A stretch of DNA of 15,827 nucleotides from Thoreauomyces humboldtii (taxonomy: Eukaryota; Chytridiomycota; Chytridiomycetes; Spizellomycetales; Powellomycetaceae). The stretch spans positions 1-15,827 of the forward strand of contig JADGJA010000531.1 in the NCBI GenBank assembly GCA_027596035.1. The letters run 5' to 3'. A model generated the notes under the pieces. It searched no databases. It saw only the letters and a list, made by a program, of their open reading frames with translations, and was not told the DNA's origin. Positions 1 to 10,085 of the stretch are shown in pieces (position 1 is the first letter of the stretch; every line of letters begins with the position of its first letter). Made by a program: the position numbers and the translations under genes.

Positions 1-1142
1 ACGCTGCGCTGCCACCGTTTGCAGGAGGAAGAGTGCACGGAGGGCTCGACGATCTAGGCTCTTCCGGTTCGTGGGTGCCAAGTGGAAATGTCTGACGTTG
101 CCTTTCCGCGTACAGAAGCGCTGGAGAGTTTGCAGTCAGAGCAAGCACAACGCCCGTTCCGTCGCTTCTCGGTGCGGGGCTGCCCAGATCAGCAGCAGGG
201 GTGCAAGGCCCGTTGAAATGACTTAGTTCATGATCGCTCTCGTCCGACGTGCGCTGCGGTCGGTCACGACCACCTTGCAGGGCACACAAAGCGGGATACA
301 AAGTATTCCTATCAAACCACCCGACGCCGGCGCTTGCCACCGATGTAAGTCCCGAAGTGGGACGAACGGGTTCATCGAGCGCCTCGTAAGGTACCGATCC
401 TGTGCCAGAAGGAGGCAAAACAATGCTGCAAGAACCGGCCTCAACCTCTCCAGCTAGATCCTGAACTGCTTAAATGCAAGGCAAGGGTCAGCAAACAAGC
501 GTGGTGCAACCTTTCGCCTAACCCTTTTGCTCGATCTCCGTATTCTAAGGAAACCCAGTCCAAGGGACGCGTTTTGGCTCTGTTTACCTGGCTTTTCCAT
601 CCAATTACGGCTTACTGGGTTTTCTGCCCGGACACTAATTTCCCCCGGACAATTAAAAGCGCGACAAAAGGACGTGCCATCCATACTGAAACACACGTCG
701 CCCTTTATGATTACGTATGTTGACTCAACACCCACTTTTTCTTCAGAGTTTGGTTTCCGCGTGTACCAGACCAAATAATTCTGTCGAAAGCGTTTGATGA
801 ATCGAGTGGAATATGATGTTAGCTTGCACAGTACCTTCCTCCTCCTCGTAGAAATAAGTCAACGGCTCCCGTTATCACCGAGATAATATTCTCGAACCAC
901 GGTGTAGTTTCTGAGGGCGATGGAGGCGAATATGCCATCTCTTGAACCCAACGAAAACCGGGTCGATGGCATCGGGACCAAAGTCTCTCAAACATAGGGG
1001 ACCTTCAATCCAAAACGTTTTGCAAAATGATTGCCAGAGTTCGAATGCGGCTTCAACCACATTCGCCAGTGACCTTCTTTTCTTAAGTGTTTAATAAACT
1101 CTATTCTACTTCATTGGGGCACTTGTGTGCATCCTGCGGCAA
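1..1142. other. Region with no supportable gene
   Basis: This stretch lies downstream of the stop codon of the large minus-strand gene. Both strands carry only short open frames (60 to 106 codons), several lacking an ATG, and no domain or signal peptide that I recognise. The most coding-like piece is a minus-strand frame of about 70 codons at 875-1087, rich in Trp, Phe and Leu, but it has no ATG, convincing splice sites or homology I can name. The beginning of the 3' untranslated region of the large gene should lie just below 1143; a weak AATAGA/TTTATTAAA poly(A)-like stretch is read on the minus strand around 1090-1105. Confidence 0.5.
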
Positions 1143-4100
1143 TCATGCAACCCCGGCCATGTGAGGCCACCCGGTCAATTCGTCCCCAAAGTTGCCGCCC
1201 CAAAGCGGAACCCAATGGCGAGTGGGACAGACTTCGGATGACTGGTAGTTATACCACTCGTCCACCTGATACGAGCCGATTGGACCATTGTTGCGATGGT
1301 CGGGCGCGTTCGTGAAGCAGTACGCTGGCTTGGAACTCGAGGTCACGCAAATGTTGACAGAGTCACCAGTGTTCCCGTAGCTGTACGAGGCCGACATCAT
1401 TCCGTTACAGAATTCGAACGATCCAGCGAGCCGGTCGACGAAGCCTTTGTACGAGCAGAGAGTCTGCCCGTTCTGTCGCCAGAGTGCGCCAACTGCAAAT
1501 GTCTGATAAGGAGTAGCGATACCTAAGACCGTATCCTCCGCCAACCGGAAAGCAACGCCGAGGAAATCCAACCCTTTAGACACAAGCAAGGCACCACCAA
1601 TCAGTATCAGTCGCACCTTGCCGATATGGCTGATGCAAACACCTACCGCCACCGTCACAGTAGAATTGCGAGAGCTGCTTGGGGTTTGCTAGGAGACGGA
1701 AGCGTTTAATGGCCGAACCCTTTCTGAGCTGCAAAAAAAAAACGTACCACTGTCATCACACAAGTTCGACACCTCGGTTTCCCACTGGGACTGAGCGTTG
1801 CACTTTCGTGTAGCAGATCCCCACTTGCACTTTCTCGCCGCTATGACTTCCGGTGCGGTTGCTCTGTATCCCCCATCAGCCGGACAATCTACGGAAGGGA
1901 CCATTTGAAAATGCAACAATGTCAGTGCTTTGATACGGATGAGACAGAATCGAGTCCTCCGATACGGTGACTACAAAGCGATCTCGTAAGCAAGACGTAC
2001 GGCAGTGATTTTGAAGAGGCAAGAAATTGCCGTCCCACCCGCATACGCGGAACAGCGAGTCTGGTTGCGCAGCTCCATTAAGACACGTTATCGACGAAGG
2101 TTGGCCCGCGTCGACCCGGTCAAACGTGTGACCTGGCAAGCTCGTCGAATCAGGGTCGCACGTGATGATGCAGTTACCGCTGAGGTTTCCCTGCCAGGTG
2201 CCGCCAAGCATGCAGGTCTGGGCAAAAATTCCAGCGTATTTGGGACCCGGGCATGACGTTATCGCGTCTAATGTTTGCTGAGGAGTGGCTGGCCAGGTGA
2301 CGGTAACACCAGGCACATTGCTGGTGTGCGTGAGGGTGGGACACACTTTGAGGAGAACAAAAGTAAGCGGGACGCTTTACCAACGAAGAGACCAGGCTTG
2401 GCAGGTCTTTTTGAACCATATGAGCACTCACTGCAGTCCCCTCCAAAGACCCCCCAGGTTAAGTCCGCGTTGCATTGTCGGGACATTGAAGTGCCGAGGC
2501 CGCTCGGGCATGGGAGGTGACTCCATGCCCCTCCGATCACGGGCAAAAACGTGACGGGTCCCGTGGATAGTTGGACGGTACTACGAGCGCACTCTGGGAT
2601 GCAACGTGTCGCGTTAATGGTCGACTCTGGTCCCCAGATACCGCCCTCAGCGCAAGGCCGATAGCGGGTACCCTGGAACAGTGGCGGACAAGGGGAAGCC
2701 CCGTTAAGCATTTGAGTGGTGGGTGGCCACGCCAAGCCTGCCGAGTCTGTGATCGAAGGGCACTTGCAGGCACCGGTAGCCGGTCTCCAGATTCCGTCAT
2801 TTCCGCAGAATTTGACCAGATCGCCACCCAGCCCGCTCGGGCATGCGGCTCTCCTCCAGTTGCCCACCTCGACTCGCGTAAATAGGGCACCGACTTCGAG
2901 CACGTCTGGGCAGGTGAGGATGCATCGGGAGATGTCGATCGCCGTCTCCGGGACCCATACACCGCCAAAGGTGCATTGTCGGTATCGCGTTCCGTCGAAC
3001 TGCGGCAGGCACGGAGAGGGACCCTTCAGTCCCATCGTGGTCACCGGCCAGTTCAGACCTTGGCCGTCCGTGACATTTGGGCACTCACAAGCGCCCTTGA
3101 TGTCGCCGAGGGTACCGACGCCAGGCGACGCCTCGAGACATTGTCGGTACAGGTTGCCTCCGAGACCGCTAGGGCAAGGGACGGAAGAATACCCGTTAAC
3201 TTGAACGGGCGGCCAGGTGAAGCCTTGATCAACCACCTGCGGACACCACAGTACACAGTTGTCCGTGATTGTGTTTGACCAAACCCCGCCAAGGTTACAA
3301 GGCTGGTTTCGTTGTCCACGGTAGTTGACAGGGCAATTACTGTGACTAATCTGCCCGTTCTCGACACTCGGCCAGATCCCAACCGCGTCCGTCATTTTAG
3401 GACAGAAACAGGTCCCGACAATTAGGTCCCATGCTGCGGTGAACGGTCCGGTCTTGATACATTGCCGATCGTACGTGAGGCCGATTTTTGAAGGACACGG
3501 CCGGGTGGAGAATTGCGGTGGGTACGTAGCGGGCCAGTCGGCCGAGCCTTCGGTGATAGCGGGACATAGTGGGAAGCAGATGTTCTCCGTGGCGAGCGGT
3601 TCCGACCAGACGCCAGTGGAGAGACAGTTCCTCGCGTATCTGCCTGTAAAAAAAAGTCAGTTGGAAAGGTCCTCTAGATCGCAGATGCGTTCAAGAATAT
3701 ACCGGTATTTCCTGGAGGGCATTGCGCGTAACCAATCTGGTTTGCATCGGCGGACGGATAGGTTCCCCATTGGTCGGTGAGCGGCGGGCAACTGCACGCG
3801 TTAGATCCCGGAGCGTCCCACACACCAGTGGGTAGGCAGAACCGAGACATGGTGTTTCCCACAGGGGCTGTGCATGGAGCCTGGGCGTCGGTTCCAGCTG
3901 CGGTGGATGCCCATACTCCGTCAGCGGGGCACACGATGCCTGGACCTGGGGTCGGGACAGGGACTAACGTCGCAGGAGGCGCTGGTGGGGTGATCCTACA
4001 CAAGGGATTCCAGATTGGACACTGAGGGGCAGGGGCGCCAGTCGTGGGCTTTACGGGACCCTGAGTTGTATGATCAGGCAAAGGAGTAGGAGACGGAACA

Positions 4101-6957
4101 CTGCTGGACGATGGCTGTTGGCAGAGAAGCAGTGGATTGCCGCTTGGGCTTTGCCACTTGCCGTTGCTATCGCAAGCGCGCGTTAACGTCACCGAACATT
4201 GGATGGTCGCAACCTGACCCGCAAGGGTTTGGCTCCAGAACCCGTCGGCGCTGCAGGGAGGGGCGGTGGTACACCCGGACGAGTCGATATCGGTCCAGGT
4301 AAGATCGTCATTGCAAGTGGCACTAAGCATGCCGTAATCTGGAGCCGGGCAGGGAACGTTTGTGACTTCGCCCGCATAAGCATCTGGCCAGTTGGGGCCG
4401 CGGGCCTCCCCGAAGCAGACATCGGTTCGGCATCCGGTATAGTTCGGATCATTCCACGTTCCGCTGGTGTCGCAAACAGCGGAGGCGACGCCTAGGCCGT
4501 TGATACAGGGACCCTGAGCTGTAGCTCCCTCAAACGTATCCGGCCAGCCGGTGCCGAGCTTTGCACCTTGACACATCGCCGCATTGCACCCAGCGAGGTT
4601 TGGGGTATCCCAAATTCCACCTGTCAGACACGCTATAGTAGTCAAGGCACTCCCTTGAGGACAGGGCACCTGTGCGGATGTCCCAACCGGGGTGGCTGGC
4701 CATCCAAGGTCTGTCTCTGGGCACTGACCAGCATCTGTCGGATTTTCCAACAAACACTAAAATCATAGGATTTTGAAGTTAATGTATCGCACGCGAAAAG
4801 AACATGCGTTTGAGCTTACCTTCTCCCAAAGTACTTGCCGTTCCGTGGTGTAGAGTTGAGGGTTATAATCCATGGAGTAGCCGGAGAAAGTACCCCCAAC
4901 GTACGCATCGACGTCAAACCGGGCGTAAATATCCAAGCTGCGACCAAAACGTTCAGAAAATGCCTTGCGTGTTAACAAATGACTGCTCCGCTGTAACCCA
5001 CCATACGGGATCAATGGTCGTTGTGACCTGTCCAGTCTCGTTCCCAGAGGCATGTGCTCCGGCACTCAGGTCAGCACCGATGGTTCCCACAAAGTCCATT
5101 CCCAGCCCAGCTTCGGCAAATCCATTGAAAACAACGACCGCAAGCAGCGCTCGGGGCCTTCGGAACCAAATGGCATTAGATGGGAAGCCGAAACGCGTGC
5201 TCGAAATAAGGGTTACTAATTCGTAGCAATACTTACATAACCATTACTTCGATGTTCCCTGCCAGTGAGATATCAGCCTGGAAATTGGCAGTCTCGGCGC
5301 CCTTCGTGAGTTTTGCGGTAGCAAGCGAATCATCCGTTCCGCTCTCGGTCTCGTCATTGTCTCCGACAGCCAAGAACAGGGAGGGTAATGTGATCCCGGC
5401 GGTGGCGGTGAAAGTTGCATCAACTTCCAATGCTGCCGAAAAGCCAGCGTGCAACTCGATCCGGGGTCCGAGGCTAATGATTCCTGGAATTTGATACGGA
5501 GTGATGTTCTGTGCGTAGAACTGCTTCATCTCCTGAGTGTAAGTTAGCGCGGCGTCACCGTCAAGCTGGAGGGTGAGCTGAATCTCGCCGCCAGACCGAA
5601 AGAACGCGTAGGCTTTGTGAATCTTGGGGGGCACCACTTGCGCCGTAATGGTAGCACTGAAGACGCCGTTGATAGTGGCGAAACCGGAAATACCAATGTC
5701 TAGATTTGCTGATGCATGCGCGGCGCCAGAGTCGCATACTGCCTTCGCAGTCAGGATGCCTTGCTCGAAGGACCTGTGCACATTGAAGCCGCTGGTCTTC
5801 GAAACTGTCGCGGTAGTCTTTTCTGCAACCCATTTCTTCCAGCTGTCCCACAGCCCACGCCGTTTAAGTTCGCCATCGGAGATCGGGTCAAGCAGTTCAG
5901 AGAAACTTCCTGCATCAACAAAGAGATCGATGACGGAAGAGGCATCGGTCGGCTCCGGGATCGCTTCGAATCGATGGTCTAGATTGAGTTTGAGAAGCAC
6001 TCCTCGGATGGGTATACTCGATGACCCGGCCTGCGAGCTGGCGCTGGGTCGGGGCGTTGGTATAGCGGTTGAAGGGGAGGCGACAATCGCGGGTGTTTCC
6101 GTTAGGGACACTTGCCGCACATGGAGGCTCGCTAGGGATGCATGAGCGGTCGTGAGAAGGCTTGAGCTGTCGCTACCTGTTGCCGCCGGGCGGGAGGTTC
6201 GCGTGCCGGAAGAGCGCGCTGCCGAACTCTGAGGAGGGCCGGAGGTACTAGCGGGCACAGAGGCGGTGCTGGAAGAGTTTCCGGATACTTTGGTAAGCTC
6301 CAGAGTGGAAATTCTGGCAAAGTGGCCGCCGTGACAACTCGGTGGAGGGAGGACGATATGGTTCTGGGCGAAGAGGGATCGGTCAGTCTTTGGAAGCGTA
6401 TTGGAAGGGGGACGTGCGTTAGCTTGCCTCTTCCAGGTTGCCTAGATGATCGTGGCATTGGACATCGTTAGGATCATGGCACCAAACCTCAGCGACGGTA
6501 GCGTTTGGGTCGAGGAGGGAAGTGGTGCACCGCAGTCGGATTGAGGGAAGACGGAGATCGGCCAGTCTGCCGTCCACCGTTGACATGCGCACAATCGCCA
6601 CTCTTTTAACAAGTGTCAGACAGCCACAGCTTTCTAAAAAGTTTCTGTCGGTGATACGTACTGAGTGCCCGAGACCGTGTCGCCTTCTCCGTCCTTCTCA
6701 TCTTGATGACCACTGAAGTGAATATACTCCAGGACTGTGCCCGGGGTACCGGTTGGGACGGGGAATAGGGAGGTGGTGACGGTGCCTCCGTCGTCTGGGC
6801 CCGGGGGCAAGGCACCCTGGTCGGTCCAGACTGGGTTGCTGTCGCGGTCGCCTCCAGCCATGTCGCCCGATTGGCCGGCGATTTGACTCGCCAGGCATAG
6901 AAGGAGGGCCACGATCCAAACGATCGTGGCGGCGGAGAACTGTAAGAAACGCATCAC
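1143..6957 (-). CDS. Secreted modular protein: DUF7029/DUF7223-like N-terminus plus 16 HormR-like Cys/Trp-Pro modules
   Basis: I resolve 11 exons on the minus strand: 6957-6662, 6602-6488, 6441-5237, 5157-5002, 4937-4820, 4756-3703, 3643-2432, 2345-2001, 1888-1748, 1688-1647 and 1573-1143. They total 5,115 nt (1,704 residues) with every phase matching. The ATG at 6957 opens a signal peptide (about residues 1-29, core VWIVALLLCLA). Residues 60-190 resemble fungal DUF7029. Residues 188-281 are Ser/Thr/Pro-rich. Residues 282-630 are beta-rich and carry VVPPKI and IPGIISLGPRIELHAG, resembling DUF7223. Residues 642-1544 hold 16 modules of the form C-P-x-WP-T-x-G-x-PCP-x-G-x-R-x-C-x-G-x-W-x-C, as in HormR domains, interrupted by a Pro/Thr linker at 843-903. 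Residues 1545-1704 form a Cys-containing domain unknown to me. No transmembrane segment follows the signal peptide, so the product is probably cell-wall or extracellular. Family names are from memory of the motifs. The least certain splice is intron 4 (donor GTGGGT at 5001; an alternative at 4983 also keeps frame). A function in adhesion or wall binding is inference. Confidence 0.75.
1758..4723 (-). repeat. Array of 16 HormR-like cysteine modules (protein repeat inside gene A)
   Basis: This genomic span encodes residues 642-1544 and is interrupted by introns at 3644-3702, 2346-2431 and 1889-2000. Each module of about 45-58 residues has a first Cys, a WP or related aromatic pair, a central PCP or similar Cys-Pro, a third Cys (often RxC), a G-x-W and a last Cys. 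The modules are separated by only 1-4 residues, apart from one Pro/Thr-rich linker of about 60 residues after module 4. Modules 11, 13, 15 and 16 are the most diverged, having lost the WP pair. The regular Cys spacing suggests independently folded disulphide modules on a string. HormR is the closest named fold I know; a fungal or lineage-specific family with similar spacing is the alternative. Confidence 0.75.
2601..3245 (-). repeat. Two-module higher-order duplication within the Cys-module array
   Basis: Modules 9-10 (3245-2922) and modules 11-12 (2912-2601) form two copies of a two-module unit, all inside one exon. Modules 10 and 12 share the pattern TDxxGLxWPxTT, then SPC, a GTRYRxC block and a GGxWxPE block ending RC. 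Modules 9, 11 and 13 share CPSGLGG or CPSGLG followed by a third Cys. Module 13 (2591-2433) looks like the first half of a third copy. The pattern is read directly from the translation; recent unequal crossing-over is the inferred cause. Confidence 0.7.
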
Positions 6958-7468
6958 GCCTCAGGAGTTCGTAGACCCCTGAGCACCATTCAATGTGACT
7001 TGCTTATTATGATAAAAGACGAGCTGGCGACCGACCTTCCAGCGCCGCAAAGTCCTTGGACACGCCCCGCGCGAAAGGGCCAACTTACCCGCGGCCCGCC
7101 TGCCATCGCCGTCGCCCTACAGTAGATCCCGCCTGCGAGCTGCGGCCAGTCGCCTTCTTTGCCCGTTGAAGAAGAAGAAGAAGTACACACATGTACAGTT
7201 GTAGAAGAAGAAGATCACATGTGACCGAAAAAAGTACTCAAAGATCGAGGAAGAACTACAACAGTCGAGCGTACAGTAGAAAGGTGGGAGTGTACACTGG
7301 GCCACCCTGCCAAAATCGCCTGCCTTCAACTCTGCGCCGCAGAAACAACAAAATTTAGCCAGCATTAAGAAAGGGTGTGGTGGTCTCTTTGACAGAGAAA
7401 CTTGTATTATATACGGGTGGAGGGCCTACGGCCAAAAGCCCCTTTGGTCGTCGTCCGGGGAGGTCAAG
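6958..7468. promoter_or_regulatory. Shared divergent promoter between genes A and B
   Basis: The start codons of the minus-strand modular gene and the plus-strand nuclease gene face away from each other across 511 bp with no supportable ORF. The spacer contains (GAA)5G at 7168-7183 and (GAA)3G at 7204-7213, with the 10-bp palindrome TCACATGTGA at 7215-7224, which has an E-box-like core (CANNTG). A TATA-like stretch lies near gene B; near gene A only a weak AT-rich motif (TATCATAATAA on the minus strand, about 7003-7015) is visible. Co-regulation of the two genes is inferred from this arrangement. Confidence 0.5.
7405..7414 (+). promoter_or_regulatory. TATA-like element for the nuclease gene
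   Basis: The stretch ATTATATA lies about 60 nt upstream of the ATG at 7469, a reasonable position for a fungal core promoter with a short 5' leader. This is a sequence match only. Confidence 0.4.
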
Positions 7469-9542
7469 ATGGTTCACTTTTCGTCGTACGCGACAGCGGC
7501 GGTCGTCGCTCTCGCGGCGGGCAGCACGATCGCATTTCCTCTCACCTCAGGTGGAAGCGACTTTACCGTCTTCTCCGGCTCTTTTCTCCCTCTACCGCTC
7601 GGTCTGCATCCACTGGAGAATAACACCGCCGCTGGTGTCCCGCGTCTGCGTTTTGTGTGGAAAGGTGTGCATTTCCTGGCAGACGAAAGCTGTGACCACC
7701 TTTCACTGAACCCCACCGGCTTCGGAATAGCGCCCGCCCAGAGCGTAGACCCAACCTCAGAGAACGCAACCTTCGTGACGGCCACCCTTCTCCGGAAACG
7801 AGCCTTCTCGAACTATCTATTCAGCCTGTAAGATTCTGCTGACTCAAGGTTACGCGTTTGTACCTGGTGACGGTTTCTTGAAACTCTACATTGTCGGCAG
7901 AGCTGCAAATTGCCGGCCCAAGGACGAAATCCCCGAGGATGATAATGGAGCAGATGATGGCGCGTGCACCGAGTCGACGTGCGGAGCTCTCACAGGCTCA
8001 TGTCCAATATCCGCGCGATGGGAGGCTTTCACTCAAGTCTTCAAACGTCAAGCGCCCGCGCCAACTACTTACAGGGACGACGCTTTTGGCAGTACACTGA
8101 TACAGCGAGGCTCTTGCCCTGGAATAGCCCCTCAAAACATCCTACCATTCAGTGGCTTCAACGGAGGTACTACATTTTGCAAGAAATACACCCCGTACGG
8201 CACCGGTGGGCCGGCGGTCAATGCGGTACGTTCGGAACGCTTCTTCCGTGTGGGAAAAGCCGCGAAATCTTTTGTCTGAATCCAGCCATTTTTTCGATGG
8301 TTAGTACGTCTTGCAGTTCAATGCCAGGAGATCGATTCCGGTAAGGTGGGTGATTCGCCGGGTTCCAAGGTGACCTTACTTATTCAGATGCGGACTCATC
8401 GGACGCAGGATTGGGTAGCATACCAGACTCGTAGAACCACGACCCCGGTCGCAACAGCGAGCGCCATCAGAGGGAGCATGGTGTTTATCTCGGAGAGTGA
8501 TGATACCAATATGGGCGGTAAGTCCGCCACTACCCGTCTTCAATGGACATTCTCCTGATTTTTACTTCACACAGCAACTGTAGCGCAGCTTGGGGCTTTC
8601 GCAGGAAAACTCAACTGCCCGCGATCTATTAACCGGATTCCAACCGGATTCCAGGGCTTTTGCTTACAGAAGGGCCATCTCGCTCCGGTACGTGCGGTCG
8701 CGCATGGGGCAATGAGAAGTTACTTCAAACAAGCTGCTGAGGATACTCAACACTTATTCGCTATCTTTCCAGGTCTCAGATTTCACGTTCGACTTCGCAG
8801 CGACGTATGCCACCTTCAGTTCCATGAATCTTTTCCCGCAAAACGGTAGATCGAACACAAATTCCGCGGTGGATTGGAGGAAGGTGAGCGGTGGGGGAGA
8901 GATTCACATAGAGCTCGCGAGCTAGATTGTTCATACTGTTTCCATCTTCAGGTGGAAGCCGCTATCACAGGCATCCGAACAGCCGCGAATTTGTACATCG
9001 TAACTGGTACTTACGTGGCAGGGGCTGGAAACACCCTTACGACGGAGCCGATCGTGATTCCCACCCACTTGGTACTTTTTCCCGTCATACGCGTCCCTTG
9101 ATGCAGCGCATCTCTTACGTCCTGCCTTTATCGTCATGCTACTCACAGTGGAAAGTTGTCTGCGACACTGACGCGGGGATCTCGCTCGGCTGGTTTTTCT
9201 GTAAGTGTCTTGACGAGTCAACTCTGGTCAATATGAGGGCTGTGCCTCACCCTTCCATTCCCAGTGAACACCGGGACATCAACTCAAGGGTTCACACCCC
9301 ACACTGCAGAATTCATTCGACTGCGGCTTGCCTATTCGCAGCTCCTGCCGCCATCGTGCAACCCTACGGGAGGTCTGGTTTCTTCTATTGCTCATTTTGA
9401 TAATCTGGGCCTCAATCCAGGAGTTCTGCTCCCGGGAGGCTGTGGAGCCATTGACACCTCTCGGTGCCCGGCTGTCCCCCCGGGGGTCATCCCCCTCCCA
9501 TATCGGACCCCTGCCGCTGGAGGAATGCCGAACCAGTGCTGA
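7469..9542 (+). CDS. Secreted DNA/RNA non-specific endonuclease (Endonuclease_NS, beta-beta-alpha metal type)
   Basis: I resolve nine exons: 7469-7827, 7901-8225, 8317-8340, 8388-8517, 8575-8687, 8773-8883, 8952-9071, 9149-9200 and 9265-9542. They total 1,512 nt (503 residues) and keep phase throughout. A signal peptide (residues 1-22) precedes about 200 residues with several Cys that I do not recognise. The nuclease core begins near DWVAY (residue 244). It includes QKGHLAP (311-317), matching the DRGH motif with H314 as expected general base, and NLFPQ followed by an Asn-rich stretch, W352 and E356. This matches the family's metal-binding Asn and trailing Glu. IVTG and PTHLWKVV complete the core pattern. 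The family cleaves DNA and RNA without sequence preference; here the product would act outside the cell. Oddities: Lys replaces the usual Arg in DRGH, and the Asn-to-Trp spacing is one residue longer if N347 is used. The exon at 8317-8340 is least sure; an alternative path (8286-8340, 8388-8414, 8458-8517) also keeps frame but loses DWVAY. Confidence 0.7.
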
Positions 9543-10085
9543 TGCGATATGGACTGGTGACTTCGCACGAAAGTCATGATTGGAAACAGAACATGCTACC
9601 CCGCTGGCGGGCACTTGAATTATTCAATTTTTTTTTAATTTTTGCACCGTAAACGTCGACGCGTACGTTTTCCTCCTTGGGTTACTGCTGGTGGCTCCTG
9701 GAAGGCCGAAAGATGACTCCCTGTAACGGGTCGCTGCTTCCAGGGTCTAGTGTACAGGTCGAGCGTAGAAAGTACAGTACTTGGACTGTCACAAGAAGTT
9801 GGGGTCTTTCTGCAGGCACGATTTCTAGATTTTGGCGGTGTGGGATAGCAACAACTTCTTGTGACAGTCCAAGACGCTCGACTGTACTCTGCGACGGTAT
9901 ACCTCAATGGAGCCAAACCGCTGTGGCCAGATGCGAGGGCGTCGGGGAGAAAGCGGCCGAAGTTGGCGCCGCTGCATTTTTTCTTTTATCATGGCTGGAT
10001 CTGAGCGGGATCGACGAACATACTCTGTAATTATAATGGGTTGTGACCTTTCAAACTCTTTCAAGTTCTCCTTCGACAAAGCACC
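9543..10085. other. Intergenic region between nuclease and GH5 genes
   Basis: This 543-bp spacer separates two genes read in the same direction. It begins with the 3' flank of the nuclease gene, including an AT-rich run at about 9617-9648, then carries the large inverted repeat at 9752-9887. It ends with the upstream region of the glycoside hydrolase gene, where AATTATAAT at about 10029-10037 is a possible TATA-like element 50 nt before the ATG. I see no gene in it. Confidence 0.6.
9752..9887. repeat. Long imperfect inverted repeat (MITE-like hairpin)
   Basis: A perfect 21-bp arm at 9781-9801 (beginning TTGGACTGTCACAAG) returns as its reverse complement at 9852-9872 around a 50-nt loop. Outer arms match as well: GTACAGGTCGAGCGT at 9752-9766 against ACGCTCGACTGTAC at 9874-9887, differing by one base. 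The left arm carries about 14 extra bases between its inner and outer parts. The total arm is about 35 bp. The shape fits a miniature inverted-repeat element or a transcribed hairpin. I found no convincing target-site duplication and no coding content. Confidence 0.7.

Noticed and set aside
223..444. Minus-strand frame with a signal-peptide-like N-terminus
   Set aside because: It begins at TTG with no ATG and has a plus-strand frame of the same length opposite; the hydrophobic start alone is weak evidence.
454..778. Overlapping frames on both strands of about 80-106 codons
   Set aside because: Neither starts convincingly nor shows a known motif; both are near the length expected by chance.
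880..905. GGTTCGAG on the minus strand as a possible tRNA T-arm
   Set aside because: The flanking bases do not form a T-stem or acceptor stem, so no tRNA is supported.
875..1087. Minus-strand open frame rich in Trp, Phe and Leu
   Set aside because: It lacks an ATG, has a stop directly upstream at about 1090, and shows no convincing splice sites or recognised domain; it may be a decayed exon but cannot be called a gene.
1576..1658. Hydrophobic stretch that could be a transmembrane segment at the C-terminus of the modular protein
   Set aside because: It is read only if the intron at 1574-1646 is retained. That stretch has a GTAGGT donor, a TAAAG acceptor and matching phases, so I treat it as intron.
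1729..1747. A 19-nt intron from GTACGT to TTTGCAG
   Set aside because: It is too short to splice; the next acceptor (CCTAG at 1689) gives a normal 59-nt intron and keeps phase.
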